Assembly (NCBI GenBank): GCA_051649245.1
Contig: JBOFGS010000008.1
Location: 1 to 64,000, forward strand
Reading direction: 5' to 3'
DNA: 64,000 nucleotides
DNA from: Brevinema_A sp051649245
Lineage (GTDB): Bacteria > Spirochaetota > Brevinematia > Brevinematales > Brevinemataceae
The notes beneath the pieces are model-generated. The model was not told where the DNA came from, made no database searches, and worked only from the letters and a program-made list of their open reading frames with translations. The translations under genes were made by a program, and so were the position numbers. Shown here piece by piece: positions 7,456-16,035 of this stretch; the stretch's first letter is position 1, and every line of letters begins with the position of its first letter.

Positions 7456-8913
7456 TTAGATAATTTTAGCCATTTCATTTTTATAAATATCTGAAAGTGG
7501 TCCAAAAATTGCTTGAGTACCATTTCCTGATTTAATGACTGCTTTTGCACCGAGTTTTGTGAGTTCTGCTTCGTCAACTAGTTCAGGATTATGTACAGAG
7601 ATTCTAAGACGTGTGATACAAGCATCCAATGATGTGATGTTCTCTTTTCCACCATAAGCGGCAACAAGTTTTATTGCTATTTCAGAGTTAGAAGATTGTG
7701 ATGTGTTTGAAAGATTTTCTAATTCTCTACCTGGTGTTTTGAGATCGAGAATTTTAATAGTAAAGTAGAAAATAACAAAGTATAATACTGCCCAAATTAA
7801 TCCAAATATGATTAACATATGTTGATTTTTTCCAAGACCGTATAATAGTGTGTAATCAATTAATCCATGAGAAAATGTTGTTCCATGTCGAATATCCATA
7901 GGTGTGATAATAGCATAAGCTGCTAATACTAAGAGAGCATGGAATAAATAGAGAATAGGTGCTATAAATAAGAAAGAAAATTCAATAGGTTCTGTAATAC
8001 CTGTTAAAAAAGATGTGAGAGCTGCTGAAATCATCATTCCCATAATAGCTTTTCTTTTGTCTGGTTTTGCTGCACATCCAATTGCGATTGCGGCTGCAGG
8101 AAGTCCATACATTTTGAAAATATATGAAGGGGCTAGGTTTCCAGCTGTTGGATCTCCAGACAAGTATCTAGGAATTTCACCACGAACAATTTCACCAGCT
8201 GAATTGGTAAACTCACCAATCTCAAAGAAAAATGGCACATTCCAAATATGATGCACACCAAAAGGAAGTAACAATCGTTCTACAAATCCATAAAGTGGAA
8301 ATGCAATATTTGGATTTCCATAAGCAGCCCAATTTGAGAATGCTTGAATACTATTTCCGATAGGTCCCCATATATGAGGTAATAATAATCCTAATGCCAA
8401 ACTTGTTAACGAATTAACAATAAGGACAAAACGTTTACCACCAAAAAAACCTAAAAACTCAGGTAATTGTGTATTATATGTTTTATTAAATACATAAGCA
8501 CTTGTTCCACCAATAAGTAAACCACCTACAACACCCATATCGATTGATGGAATACCAAGAATAGATTTAGGCTCTATTCCTATAACTTTTGCGACAGCTC
8601 CCATTGTTCCTAAAAATACAAAATATCCAGACAAACTTGCTAACGCAGATGTACCGTCATTATTTGTGAATGCAATTGTAACCGCTAAAGCAAATAATAA
8701 TGGTAAGATAGCAAAAATACTATCTCCTGCTGTTGCCATAATAGCAAATAGATTAGCAACACCTTGTGGTAAATATGTTCCTTGAGCAGATAATGCTGAC
8801 GGTACTCCGGCTCCTATTCCTAATAGAATCCCTGCTACTGGAAGTACCGCTACTGGAAGCATTAATGCTTGACCAAGTTTTTGAAGAATAATAAAACCAT
8901 TTTGTTTGCTCAT
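7456..8913 (-). CDS. ptsG: PTS glucose permease, EIICB
   Basis: 485 residues. The EIIC membrane part (about 1-385) transports the sugar; the EIIB part (about 405-485) phosphorylates it. It resembles PtsG rather than NagE: FGVHHIWNVPF, RYLSGDPTAGN, MYGLPAAAIAIG and the GITEPIEFSFLF motif. The phosphorylated cysteine is Cys432 in LDACITRLRISV, and GSGxQAIFG-like GNGTQAIFG follows. There is no EIIA domain; the separate EIIA at 163-642 probably supplies it. AAGGAG precedes the ATG. It has its own promoter (8985-9012) and terminator (7403-7440). Divergent from the acyl-CoA ligase, with a strong inverted repeat between them. Confidence 0.95.
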   Translation of the reverse strand: MSKQNGFIILQKLGQALMLPVAVLPVAGILLGIGAGVPSALSAQGTYLPQGVANLFAIMATAGDSIFAILPLLFALAVTIAFTNNDGTSALASLSGYFVFLGTMGAVAKVIGIEPKSILGIPSIDMGVVGGLLIGGTSAYVFNKTYNTQLPEFLGFFGGKRFVLIVNSLTSLALGLLLPHIWGPIGNSIQAFSNWAAYGNPNIAFPLYGFVERLLLPFGVHHIWNVPFFFEIGEFTNSAGEIVRGEIPRYLSGDPTAGNLAPSYIFKMYGLPAAAIAIGCAAKPDKRKAIMGMMISAALTSFLTGITEPIEFSFLFIAPILYLFHALLVLAAYAIITPMDIRHGTTFSHGLIDYTLLYGLGKNQHMLIIFGLIWAVLYFVIFYFTIKILDLKTPGRELENLSNTSQSSNSEIAIKLVAAYGGKENITSLDACITRLRISVHNPELVDEAELTKLGAKAVIKSGNGTQAIFGPLSDIYKNEMAKII

Positions 8914-8984
8914 AATTTTCTCTCCTTATTAAAGTTATATGTGATCTCATTTTTATTTTTATTCTTATTTTTAATATCAAATAT

Positions 8985-9012
8985 ATTATAAATCGAACAA
9001 AAAAAAAGTCAA
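8985..9012 (-). promoter_or_regulatory. Sigma-70-type promoter for ptsG
   Basis: Minus strand: TTGACT (9007-9012), 16-base spacer containing a T run, TATAAT (8985-8990); the start codon is about 70 bases downstream. Confidence 0.65.
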
Positions 9013-9064
9013 TATTAAAATCTTTTAATAGTAATTTTATTATTATTATAAATTATGTTGAAAT

Positions 9065-9103
9065 AACACAAATAAAAAAGTTGACAAATAGTTTATTTGT
9101 GTT
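9065..9103. promoter_or_regulatory. Perfect 12-bp inverted repeat around a promoter
   Basis: AACACAAATAAA (9065-9076) and TTTATTTGTGTT (9092-9103) are exact reverse complements with 15 bases between. The -35 hexamer TTGACA (9081-9086) lies in the spacer and the right arm touches the -10. The placement suits a repressor operator. It could act on the acyl-CoA ligase gene and, less directly, on ptsG. Confidence 0.6.
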
Positions 9104-9108
9104 AAAAT
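9081..9108 (+). promoter_or_regulatory. Sigma-70-type promoter for the acyl-CoA ligase operon
   Basis: TTGACA (9081-9086), 16-base spacer, TAAAAT (9103-9108). The untranslated leader of about 75 bases contains a small hairpin (TATCTTT / AAAGATA). Confidence 0.7.
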
Positions 9109-9188
9109 GAATTGATTTATTATTTAACTCTATCTTTTTCAAAGATAAAGATAATAATGTATTAAATTTATTAAATGAGGTTTTGTTT

Positions 9189-10931
9189 ATGTATTTAAAC
9201 TTACAACAACTATCAGATTCTTTAGAAAAAAGATCTGATTCTATTTATGCCAAATCATTTGATGGAGAACGTTATATATCTATGTCATATGCACAATTGT
9301 ATAAAGGAGTTAAATCAATTGCTTCCTATTTTCAATGTCATAAGAATTTTAAAAAAGGTGATAAAATAGCATTGATTTCTGAAAATAGACCTGAATGGAT
9401 GATGGCTTATTTGGGTATTGTTTATAATGGTATGGTTGCTGTTCCTTTTGATGCAATGCTTTCTAATGATGAACTGAAAAATTTGATTAAAAATTCCGGT
9501 GTTGAGACAATAATATTGTCTATTGGTTTATTTGATAAAATAAAACAAGATCATGAGATTATGGATTTAATCAAAGAATGGATTATATTTGATAAGATCC
9601 CACAAGAAAATAATAAACATATTATCTTTCTTGAAGATATTCTTCATTTGCCTATACCTTCGGATATGACAAAAACAGACATCCATCATCATGATCTTGC
9701 GTCGTTGATTTTTACTTCAGGAACAACAGGAGCATCAAAAGCTGTAATGTTAAGTCATTCTAATTTTGCTCATCAAGTCAATAATTTGTGGATTGCAGCA
9801 GAGCTTTCTGAAAAAGAGGTTATTTTGAGTGTGCTTCCACTTCATCATACATTCCAATTCTCTGTTGAGTTGACCAACTTAGCTGTTGGAGGTTCCATGA
9901 GTTATGCTGATTCAATCAAACCAAATCGTTTGATTGATGTTATAAAATCGACACGTGTAACACTTATGATTGGTATTCCTACATTATATACTAAGATTCT
10001 TGACGGGATTATGCGTCAGCTACGTCAATTAACACCACCTGTTAGACAGATTATTAATGTTCTTTATCATCTTTCTTCTTTTATTCATACAGTAACAGGA
10101 TCTCATAAATTTGGTGAAAAAGTATTTGGGTTTTTACGAAAAAAAGCTGGTTTTGCAACGGTTCGTTTTTTAATCTCTGGTGCAGCTCCTCTTTCTTACA
10201 ATACATCAAAAGGTTATGCAGCTCTTGGTTTTAATCTTGCAAATGGTTATGGATTGACAGAATCATCCCCTGTCATTTCTGTTGGAAATCCAAGTGGGTT
10301 TGTTGATAATAAATCTGTTGGGAATATTATTCCTAACGTTCAGTGTAAGATTCTTGATCCTAATGAACAAGGTATCGGTGAAATTGCTGTTAAAGGTGAA
10401 AATATCATGCTAGGTTATTGGAATAATCCCGTAGCTACAGAAGCAGTATTATCAGCTGATGGATGGCTTAAAACCGGAGATATGGGGTGTCTTGTTCATA
10501 AGAAAGGGCGTGATTTTCTTTATATCACAGGTCGTTACAAAAATATTATTGTAACCGGTGGTGGTAAGAATGTCTATCCTGAAGAAATTGAAGAATTACT
10601 TAATGCTCATCCTTATATTTTAGAATCTATTGTCATTGGTGTTCCTGTTTCTGAGACAGATAAGAGTGAGATTGTTTGTGCATTGGTTGTTGTTGATAAG
10701 TTGAATATAGAAGCAGCGAGTATGAATCCTGATGATCTTTCTATCAAAATGGCTATTGATGAACATATTAGAACAATCAATAAAAAATTACAAATCTATC
10801 AAATGATTCGTGGATATGAAATATATACCGAAGAATTGATTAAAAATTCTACGAGAAAAATCAAACGTTTTGAGTATAAAGGTAAAGATTATCATTATTT
10901 AATTAAAAATAATGATAAGGAATCACGATGA
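9189..10931 (+). CDS. AMP-dependent acyl-CoA synthetase/ligase
   Basis: 580 residues of the adenylate-forming superfamily, most like long-chain fatty acid-CoA ligases: the enzyme adenylates a carboxylic acid and transfers it to CoA (or possibly a carrier protein). Motifs in order: IFTSGTTGASKAVMLSHSNF (ATP loop, about 175-195), HHTFQFSVELT, SGAAPLS, NGYGLTESSPVIS, DGWLKTGDMG, GRYKNIIVTGGGKNVYPEEI, and a C-terminal Lys region (NSTRKIKRFEYKGKDY). I place the start at ATG 9189, 8 bases after GAGG; a TTG at 9183 would be too close. The promoter overlaps a perfect inverted repeat, so control by a dedicated regulator is likely. The RNase HI gene overlaps its stop by four bases. Confidence 0.85.
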   Translation: MYLNLQQLSDSLEKRSDSIYAKSFDGERYISMSYAQLYKGVKSIASYFQCHKNFKKGDKIALISENRPEWMMAYLGIVYNGMVAVPFDAMLSNDELKNLIKNSGVETIILSIGLFDKIKQDHEIMDLIKEWIIFDKIPQENNKHIIFLEDILHLPIPSDMTKTDIHHHDLASLIFTSGTTGASKAVMLSHSNFAHQVNNLWIAAELSEKEVILSVLPLHHTFQFSVELTNLAVGGSMSYADSIKPNRLIDVIKSTRVTLMIGIPTLYTKILDGIMRQLRQLTPPVRQIINVLYHLSSFIHTVTGSHKFGEKVFGFLRKKAGFATVRFLISGAAPLSYNTSKGYAALGFNLANGYGLTESSPVISVGNPSGFVDNKSVGNIIPNVQCKILDPNEQGIGEIAVKGENIMLGYWNNPVATEAVLSADGWLKTGDMGCLVHKKGRDFLYITGRYKNIIVTGGGKNVYPEEIEELLNAHPYILESIVIGVPVSETDKSEIVCALVVVDKLNIEAASMNPDDLSIKMAIDEHIRTINKKLQIYQMIRGYEIYTEELIKNSTRKIKRFEYKGKDYHYLIKNNDKESR

Positions 10932-11611
10932 CCAAAAGTTATCAAGAACTCCGAGAACAGTCAGAAAGATTTATTGAATTTCTTCATAAACAAAATATTG
11001 ATGCGACTCTTGATAGTGATACGTTTCGTGATTATAATGTCAAAATTAGGTTATTAGGGGTATATTGTATCTTGTACCATAAGCCTTCTAAGCAAACTTT
11101 TTCAATAGGATGTCATCATATTTCTGATCAATTATTACAAGAAAAGATTCAAAAATTGTGGTATCAATTTTTATTTCCGGAAGATCAAGAGACAAGTGGT
11201 ATCTGTGCTTATGTTGATGGTTCTTGTATGCATGGAAAAATTGGATGGGGATTGGTTGTTGTTGAACGGAATGAGGTTGTTTATCAGAAAAAAGGAATTG
11301 TTCCTCTTTCTGAAGAAGAAGGTTCTCGCCAAATTGCTGGAGAAATCTATGCCGTACTCCATGCATTAGAATATGCACAGACATCAAAACATAAATCGTT
11401 AACCGTTTTTTATGACTATAAAGGTCTTGAAATGTGGGCTACCGGACAATGGAAAGCTATCAGTTCTATCGCTCAATTTTATGTGACAGAATTAATGAAA
11501 TATCATATTTCTATTATTTGGAAAAAAATAATTGCTCATACAGGACATATTTTTAATGAACAAGCTGATCGATTAGCTAAACAAGCTATCTCAGAACATA
11601 AAATTGATTAA
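10928..11611 (+). CDS. RNase HI-type ribonuclease with extra N-terminal domain
   Basis: 227 residues. The C-terminal 135 are a ribonuclease HI domain that cuts RNA in RNA-DNA hybrids. The acidic catalytic residues are present: Asp97 (AYVDGS), Glu139 (AGEIYA), Asp163 (YDYKG) and Asp214 (EQADRLA), plus the loop His205 (AHTGH). Residues 1-85 are an extra region that I do not recognise; it has no clear hybrid-binding signature (no WxxxxG...T pattern), and starts with a charged helix, KSYQELREQSERFIEFLHK. The ATG overlaps the ligase stop (ATGA), so the two are translationally coupled. asnA follows after a 53-base gap. Confidence 0.85.
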   Translation: MTKSYQELREQSERFIEFLHKQNIDATLDSDTFRDYNVKIRLLGVYCILYHKPSKQTFSIGCHHISDQLLQEKIQKLWYQFLFPEDQETSGICAYVDGSCMHGKIGWGLVVVERNEVVYQKKGIVPLSEEEGSRQIAGEIYAVLHALEYAQTSKHKSLTVFYDYKGLEMWATGQWKAISSIAQFYVTELMKYHISIIWKKIIAHTGHIFNEQADRLAKQAISEHKID

Positions 11612-11664
11612 CTGTTATTTTTGTTGTTGAAGTAAGATAAATAATTGATTTGATAGGGGGAATC

Positions 11665-12648
11665 ATGTACCAATCTAAATTAACTGTCTTTGAAACAGAA
11701 CAAGCAATCCAAAGCCTGAAAATGTTTTTTGAAGAAGAATTATCTCGATCACTCCATCTTCAACGTGTTTCAGCTCCTTTATTTTTAGAGTCACATACGG
11801 GTCTTAATGATATTTTACCAATATCTGCAAAACCTGTTTCTTTTATTATTAATGCCACAAATCAAAAGGTAGAAGTAGTCCAATCACTTGCAAAATGGAA
11901 GCGAATGGCTCTTTATAAATATGAAATTCCTTTAAAACAAGGTATCTATACAGATATGAATGCTATCAGACCATCTGTTTTACCAAGTAATACCTATTCT
12001 GTTTATGTGGATCAATGGGATTGGGAAGTTTCTATTTCAACGGAAGATCGTACACAAGAAACCTTAAAACTCTTTGTTCAAAAAATTTATCACGTAATAC
12101 AAAAAACCGAAATATATTTGATCACTCAATACCCTCAACTCACACATAAACTTCCTGAAGATATTTTGTTTATAACATCTCAAGAATTGGAAAATATGTA
12201 TCCAACAATGACTCCAAAAGAACGCGAATTACAAATTGTACGCCTTGTAAAAGCTGTTTTTATTATTGGTGTGGGTCATGAGATGAAATCTGGTGAAAAA
12301 CATGCGGAACGAGCTCCTGATTATGATGATTGGTATTTAAATGGGGATATTATTTTTTATCATGAACCGTTGGATGTAGCTCTTAGTATTTCGTCAATGG
12401 GTATCAGAGTTAATAAAGAAACATTGGATTTACAGTTGCAATTATCAGATGCGGAAGATAGAAAAAAACAAGATTTTTATAAAATGATTTTACATGATCT
12501 TTTACCTCAATCGATTGGTGGAGGAATAGAACAATCTCGATTAAGTATGTTTTTATTCGAAAAAGTTCATATTGGAGAGGTTCAAGTTTCTGTATGGTCT
12601 GATGATGTGATCAAACATTGTGCAATTAATCATATTTTTCTTTTATAA
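11665..12648 (+). CDS. asnA: Aspartate-ammonia ligase (asparagine synthetase A)
   Basis: 327 residues, close to E. coli AsnA (330), which makes asparagine from aspartate, ammonia and ATP in the cytoplasm. The enzyme resembles class II aminoacyl-tRNA synthetases. Family features are LNDILPISAKPVSF, QSLAKWKRMALYKYEI, YTDMNAIRPSE-like YTDMNAIRPSVLPSN, YVDQWDWE, ERAPDYDDWYLNGDI and the final SIGGGIEQSRLSMFL with the ATP-binding Arg. The true start is ATG 11665, 4 bases after AGGGGG; an in-frame TTG at 11650 lacks a ribosome site. A bidirectional terminator follows. Confidence 0.95.
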   Translation: MYQSKLTVFETEQAIQSLKMFFEEELSRSLHLQRVSAPLFLESHTGLNDILPISAKPVSFIINATNQKVEVVQSLAKWKRMALYKYEIPLKQGIYTDMNAIRPSVLPSNTYSVYVDQWDWEVSISTEDRTQETLKLFVQKIYHVIQKTEIYLITQYPQLTHKLPEDILFITSQELENMYPTMTPKERELQIVRLVKAVFIIGVGHEMKSGEKHAERAPDYDDWYLNGDIIFYHEPLDVALSISSMGIRVNKETLDLQLQLSDAEDRKKQDFYKMILHDLLPQSIGGGIEQSRLSMFLFEKVHIGEVQVSVWSDDVIKHCAINHIFLL

Positions 12649-12650
12649 TA

Positions 12651-12694
12651 AACACAAAAAACACTCATTCTTTAGAATGAGTGTTTTTTGTGTT
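12651..12694. terminator. Bidirectional terminator, asnA / fba
   Basis: A perfect 20-base stem (12651-12670 with 12675-12694) and a TTTA loop, flanked by A and T runs, between two convergent genes. Confidence 0.93.
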
Positions 12695-12706
12695 TTTTGA
12701 AATTTT

Positions 12707-13708
12707 TTATTTCTTAAGAGCAGCCATGATAGCAGGTGCTTTACCTGCAGAGTTAAGTACTTTTTCACATTTATGTTTATAGAGTTCTTTCATTGCGTCT
12801 CGAGCTGGTGTTAAATATTTACGTGGATCAAATTCAGCTGGACTTTCAGCAAAAACACGACGAATTTGTGCTGTCATAACAAGACGTGAGTCTGAATCAA
12901 TATTAATTTTACATACAGCTGAATGAGAAGCTTCAAAGAGTTGTTCTTCAGGAATTCCAATAGAATCTTTTAATTTTCCACCAAATTTATTGATCATTGC
13001 GACAGCATCTTGAGGGACGGAAGAAGATCCATGAAGAACAATAGGAAATCCTGGAATTTTTTGTTCAATTTTTCTAAGGATATCCATACGAATTTGAGGT
13101 TTTTGACCGGGTTTGAATTTGAATGCTCCATGGGATGTACCAATAGCGATTGCTAAAGAATCTACGCCTGTTTTTGACACAAAGTCTTCAACTTCTTCAG
13201 GTTGTGTGTATACATGTTCATCAGAAGAAACTTCATCTTCTACACCAGCAAGAACACCTAGTTCTCCTTCAACAGTTACGTCAAATTGATGTGCATAATC
13301 AACAACTTTTCTACTGAGAGCTACGTTATCATTGTATGAGTGGTGTGATCCATCAATCATCACAGATGAAAAACCTGTATTAATACAATCTTTACATGTT
13401 TCAAAAGTATCACCATGATCAAGATGTAAAACCATAGGAATTTCTCCCAAACCTAGTTCTTTTGCATAAGCTTTCATCATTTCAACGGCACCACGTCCCA
13501 TCCATGATAACAAAATTGGATTTGCATATGCACGAGCACCTTTAGAAACTTGAAGGATGACGGGTGATTGGCATTCTACACAAGCCATCACAATAGCTTG
13601 GATTTGCTCCATGTTGTTAAAGTTGAAAGCAGGGACTGCAAACTTATCTTTGACAGCGACTTGAAACATAACTTTTGAATTGACGAAACCGAGTTCTTTA
13701 TAATGCAT
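12707..13708 (-). CDS. fba: Fructose-bisphosphate aldolase, class II
   Basis: 333 residues. A zinc-dependent aldolase that splits fructose-1,6-bisphosphate into two triose phosphates in glycolysis. Key residues are visible: the catalytic Asp and first zinc His in HLDHGD, the second metal ligand Glu in VEGELG, His in GTSHGA, and His in VLHGSSSVP. SVMIDGSHHSYNDN also fits. The length and the GVEDEV insertion point to the longer class IIB type. AGGAG precedes the ATG by 6 bases. It has its own promoter (13740-13768) and shares a terminator with asnA. Together with GpmI and the PTS it supports sugar fermentation as a main energy source. Confidence 0.96.
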   Translation of the reverse strand: MHYKELGFVNSKVMFQVAVKDKFAVPAFNFNNMEQIQAIVMACVECQSPVILQVSKGARAYANPILLSWMGRGAVEMMKAYAKELGLGEIPMVLHLDHGDTFETCKDCINTGFSSVMIDGSHHSYNDNVALSRKVVDYAHQFDVTVEGELGVLAGVEDEVSSDEHVYTQPEEVEDFVSKTGVDSLAIAIGTSHGAFKFKPGQKPQIRMDILRKIEQKIPGFPIVLHGSSSVPQDAVAMINKFGGKLKDSIGIPEEQLFEASHSAVCKINIDSDSRLVMTAQIRRVFAESPAEFDPRKYLTPARDAMKELYKHKCEKVLNSAGKAPAIMAALKK

Positions 13709-13739
13709 AACATGCTCCTGTTTATATATTTTATATTTA

Positions 13740-13768
13740 AGTATATCATCTAATTAGAATATTGTCAA
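13740..13768 (-). promoter_or_regulatory. Sigma-70-type promoter for fba
   Basis: Minus strand: TTGACA (13763-13768), 17-base spacer, TATACT (13740-13745), close to consensus. Confidence 0.75.
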
Positions 13769-13787
13769 ATAGAAAAATGAAAAGTAT

Positions 13788-14540
13788 TTAGTTTTTATTC
13801 GTTTCTAAATTTATATGAGCTTTAATGAGTGATATCAGTTGCTTTGAATGGTAAATAAATTGAATTTCAGACTCTTTAGTGTCATTGTATACTTCAGGTA
13901 AACCAAACGGCTTCCAAACATCTGTTGCTATAGCTTCAAAATTTTTTAAGATAATACGATAGAGTGATTTTTGATAAACAATCCGCTTAATATTATGAAC
14001 ATCAACAATATCTACAATAGCATAGCTTTGAATAAGATCCCAATAATTAAGTGTTTTAGTAAGTCGTTCTGCATTGTATTCATCTGGAACACTAATACAT
14101 AGTATATTGAATTTTTTCTGAACAGTACAGTTGAGTCTGCTTAAATGATCAAGAAACTTTTGATCTAATTTGATTTCTGTTGATAATTCTAGAGTGATAA
14201 TATTTTTTGTTTGAAAATATGTTTTAATATGATTATTTGTCAGCAAAATTATATTTTGTGATATTTTATCTTTGAAAACATCATGAATTTCTTTTAATAC
14301 TTCATGCAGGGTAGCCACATGATTATTCCAAATTATTTGAATATTATTTTCTATTCTGCTTACACCTCGATTTTGTAAAGACAATATGAGATTGTCTGCA
14401 GCAACAAGCTCTTGATCATTGACCTCTAATCTTAATCGAGATGAACAATGAGAAATTGATTTGATATTGTAAACTCCTCCTAAATAAATAAATAATATTT
14501 TTGCAATATCTATTAGTTTAATATTATCTATAGAATTCAT
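13788..14540 (-). CDS. Orphan PTS EIIB-like protein
   Basis: 250 residues. Residues 8-90 match the glucose-family EIIB domain: IAKILFIYLGGVYNIKSI then Cys32 in SHCSSRLRLEV, the residue that carries phosphate in EIIB, and later ENNIQIIWNNHV. There is no EIIC or EIIA. Residues 95-250 are unknown; part of them (LSRLNCTVQKKFNILCISV) could be a second, degenerate EIIB-like fold, but this is weak. There are no membrane segments, so it should be cytoplasmic. It could accept phosphate from the EIIA at 163 and act as a sensor of PTS flux, but nothing here shows a target. Not in an operon with a transporter; fba follows from its own promoter. Confidence 0.65.
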   Translation of the reverse strand: MNSIDNIKLIDIAKILFIYLGGVYNIKSISHCSSRLRLEVNDQELVAADNLILSLQNRGVSRIENNIQIIWNNHVATLHEVLKEIHDVFKDKISQNIILLTNNHIKTYFQTKNIITLELSTEIKLDQKFLDHLSRLNCTVQKKFNILCISVPDEYNAERLTKTLNYWDLIQSYAIVDIVDVHNIKRIVYQKSLYRIILKNFEAIATDVWKPFGLPEVYNDTKESEIQFIYHSKQLISLIKAHINLETNKN

Positions 14541-14617
14541 ACGATAAGTTCCTTTTTGTTGTCAATTTTTATGTACTAAGTTATATGAATGATATATTGT
14601 TATGTTTATTTTATCTG

Positions 14618-14646
14618 TTGACTTTTTTTTTGTTTTGTAATATAAT
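14618..14646 (+). promoter_or_regulatory. Sigma-70-type promoter for the FN3 lipoproteins
   Basis: TTGACT (14618-14623), 17-base spacer, perfect TATAAT (14641-14646); about 110 bases before the first lipoprotein start. Confidence 0.75.
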
Positions 14647-14758
14647 TTAAGAGATATATATATATACCAAAAATATTATTTTTATTATTATCTATTATTA
14701 TAAAATGAAATCAATTTTTTTTGCAAGTTTTTTACAAGCTCTAAAAAATGAGGGAATT

Positions 14759-16024
14759 ATGAAAAAATTGTTATTGTCGATCATATCTTTGTTTTTATTT
14801 CTTGCTTGTTCTAAGACATATCTTGAAGAGACGAAAGATGTTGTTCATATTAAAGCTTCTACTAGTTCTGATATTCGTACAGATGGTGTTTTGTTGTTTT
14901 GGGAGACTTATTGGGAGTTTGCCAATTATTCTATCATAAGATCAAGCCGTCTCACGAATCTCTCAGGACGAGGGAGAGAATATCTCCTAAAAGACAATCT
15001 TATTAAAGATTCTTATTTAGATATCTCTGCTATTTCAGGACAAGATCTTTATTATAAGGTGCTTGCTTATAATAAAAAAGGGAGATTGATCGGTGAATCA
15101 GATATCCTTAAAGGATTTCGTAAATTTCCCACTATTTCAACTGTTTCTCCCCCTCAAAACATTACTATTTCAGATAATGAGTTTACTGATCGTATCGAAC
15201 TTTATTGGATTTCTGCTGCAAATGATTCATTAACACGTATTTATCGTCGTTCAAATCCCAATCAATCCTTTATTCCTATTGCAGATCTCCAAGATCGTTC
15301 TTATATTGATAAAAATGTAGAACCAAATATTGTTTACACATATAAATTATCACATCTCGGTTTAGACAGTAATGGTCAATTACAAGAATTTTTTTCCTCA
15401 GAGCATTCAGCACAAACCTTATTATACCCAAATAATATTTCTGTTTCTGAATATTATACAGGTGATGATGGAAAAGGAGCTGGGACTATTTTGGTTCAAT
15501 GGGAAAAAAATCCTAAAGTTGATATTTATCGTATTTATCGCTCAGAAAATAATAAAGATTTTAGTGTTATTCTACCTTCAACAACAAAATCTTATTTTTT
15601 AGATAGTAACTTACCTCATATTATACGTGGTGACAATACTTATCCATCTTATTACTATAAAATTCAAGCTCTCAAAAATGGATCAGGAAGTATATTATCT
15701 GATTCTTATTCTGGAATTGCTCTTCTTGAAAAAGATTTACTTCCCAAACCAAATTCTGCCTCTGGATCTAAGTTATTATCTTCTTGGAAAGTAAATTGGA
15801 GTGCTGTTGCAGGTGCTGAAGGTTATCGTGTCTATCGAAAAAGAAATGGGGATCATCAGTGGTTTGATTCTTGTCCAGTAAATGGAGAATCTATTAGTTA
15901 TAATGCTAGAACAGATGAATTTATTAAAAATACTCCTAGTGGTACAGACATCATTTTTGAAATTAGAGCTATGAAAAATAAGAGACCTGTAGGTATTCCT
16001 ATCAATACATCTATTAATAAATAA
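14759..16024 (+). CDS. Lipoprotein with fibronectin type III-like repeats
   Basis: 421 residues. The first 18 residues form a lipoprotein signal (MKKLLLSIISLFLFLAC) with the acylated cysteine at 17. The rest is made of about four fibronectin-III-like beta modules, each marked by a W-containing strand and a Y-x-I/V-x-R strand: FWETYWEFANYSIIRSS, YWISAANDSLTRIYRRS, VQWEKNPKVDIYRIYRSE and VNWSAVAGAEGYRVYRK. Such modules commonly form extended surface proteins that bind polymers or host molecules. The start at 14759 follows GAGGGAATT; an upstream in-frame ATG at 14705 would bury the signal peptide. The second FN3 lipoprotein follows after 11 bases, so the two are an operon. The binding target is unknown. 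Confidence 0.8.
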   Translation: MKKLLLSIISLFLFLACSKTYLEETKDVVHIKASTSSDIRTDGVLLFWETYWEFANYSIIRSSRLTNLSGRGREYLLKDNLIKDSYLDISAISGQDLYYKVLAYNKKGRLIGESDILKGFRKFPTISTVSPPQNITISDNEFTDRIELYWISAANDSLTRIYRRSNPNQSFIPIADLQDRSYIDKNVEPNIVYTYKLSHLGLDSNGQLQEFFSSEHSAQTLLYPNNISVSEYYTGDDGKGAGTILVQWEKNPKVDIYRIYRSENNKDFSVILPSTTKSYFLDSNLPHIIRGDNTYPSYYYKIQALKNGSGSILSDSYSGIALLEKDLLPKPNSASGSKLLSSWKVNWSAVAGAEGYRVYRKRNGDHQWFDSCPVNGESISYNARTDEFIKNTPSGTDIIFEIRAMKNKRPVGIPINTSINK

Positions 16025-16035
16025 GGAGTACTTTA

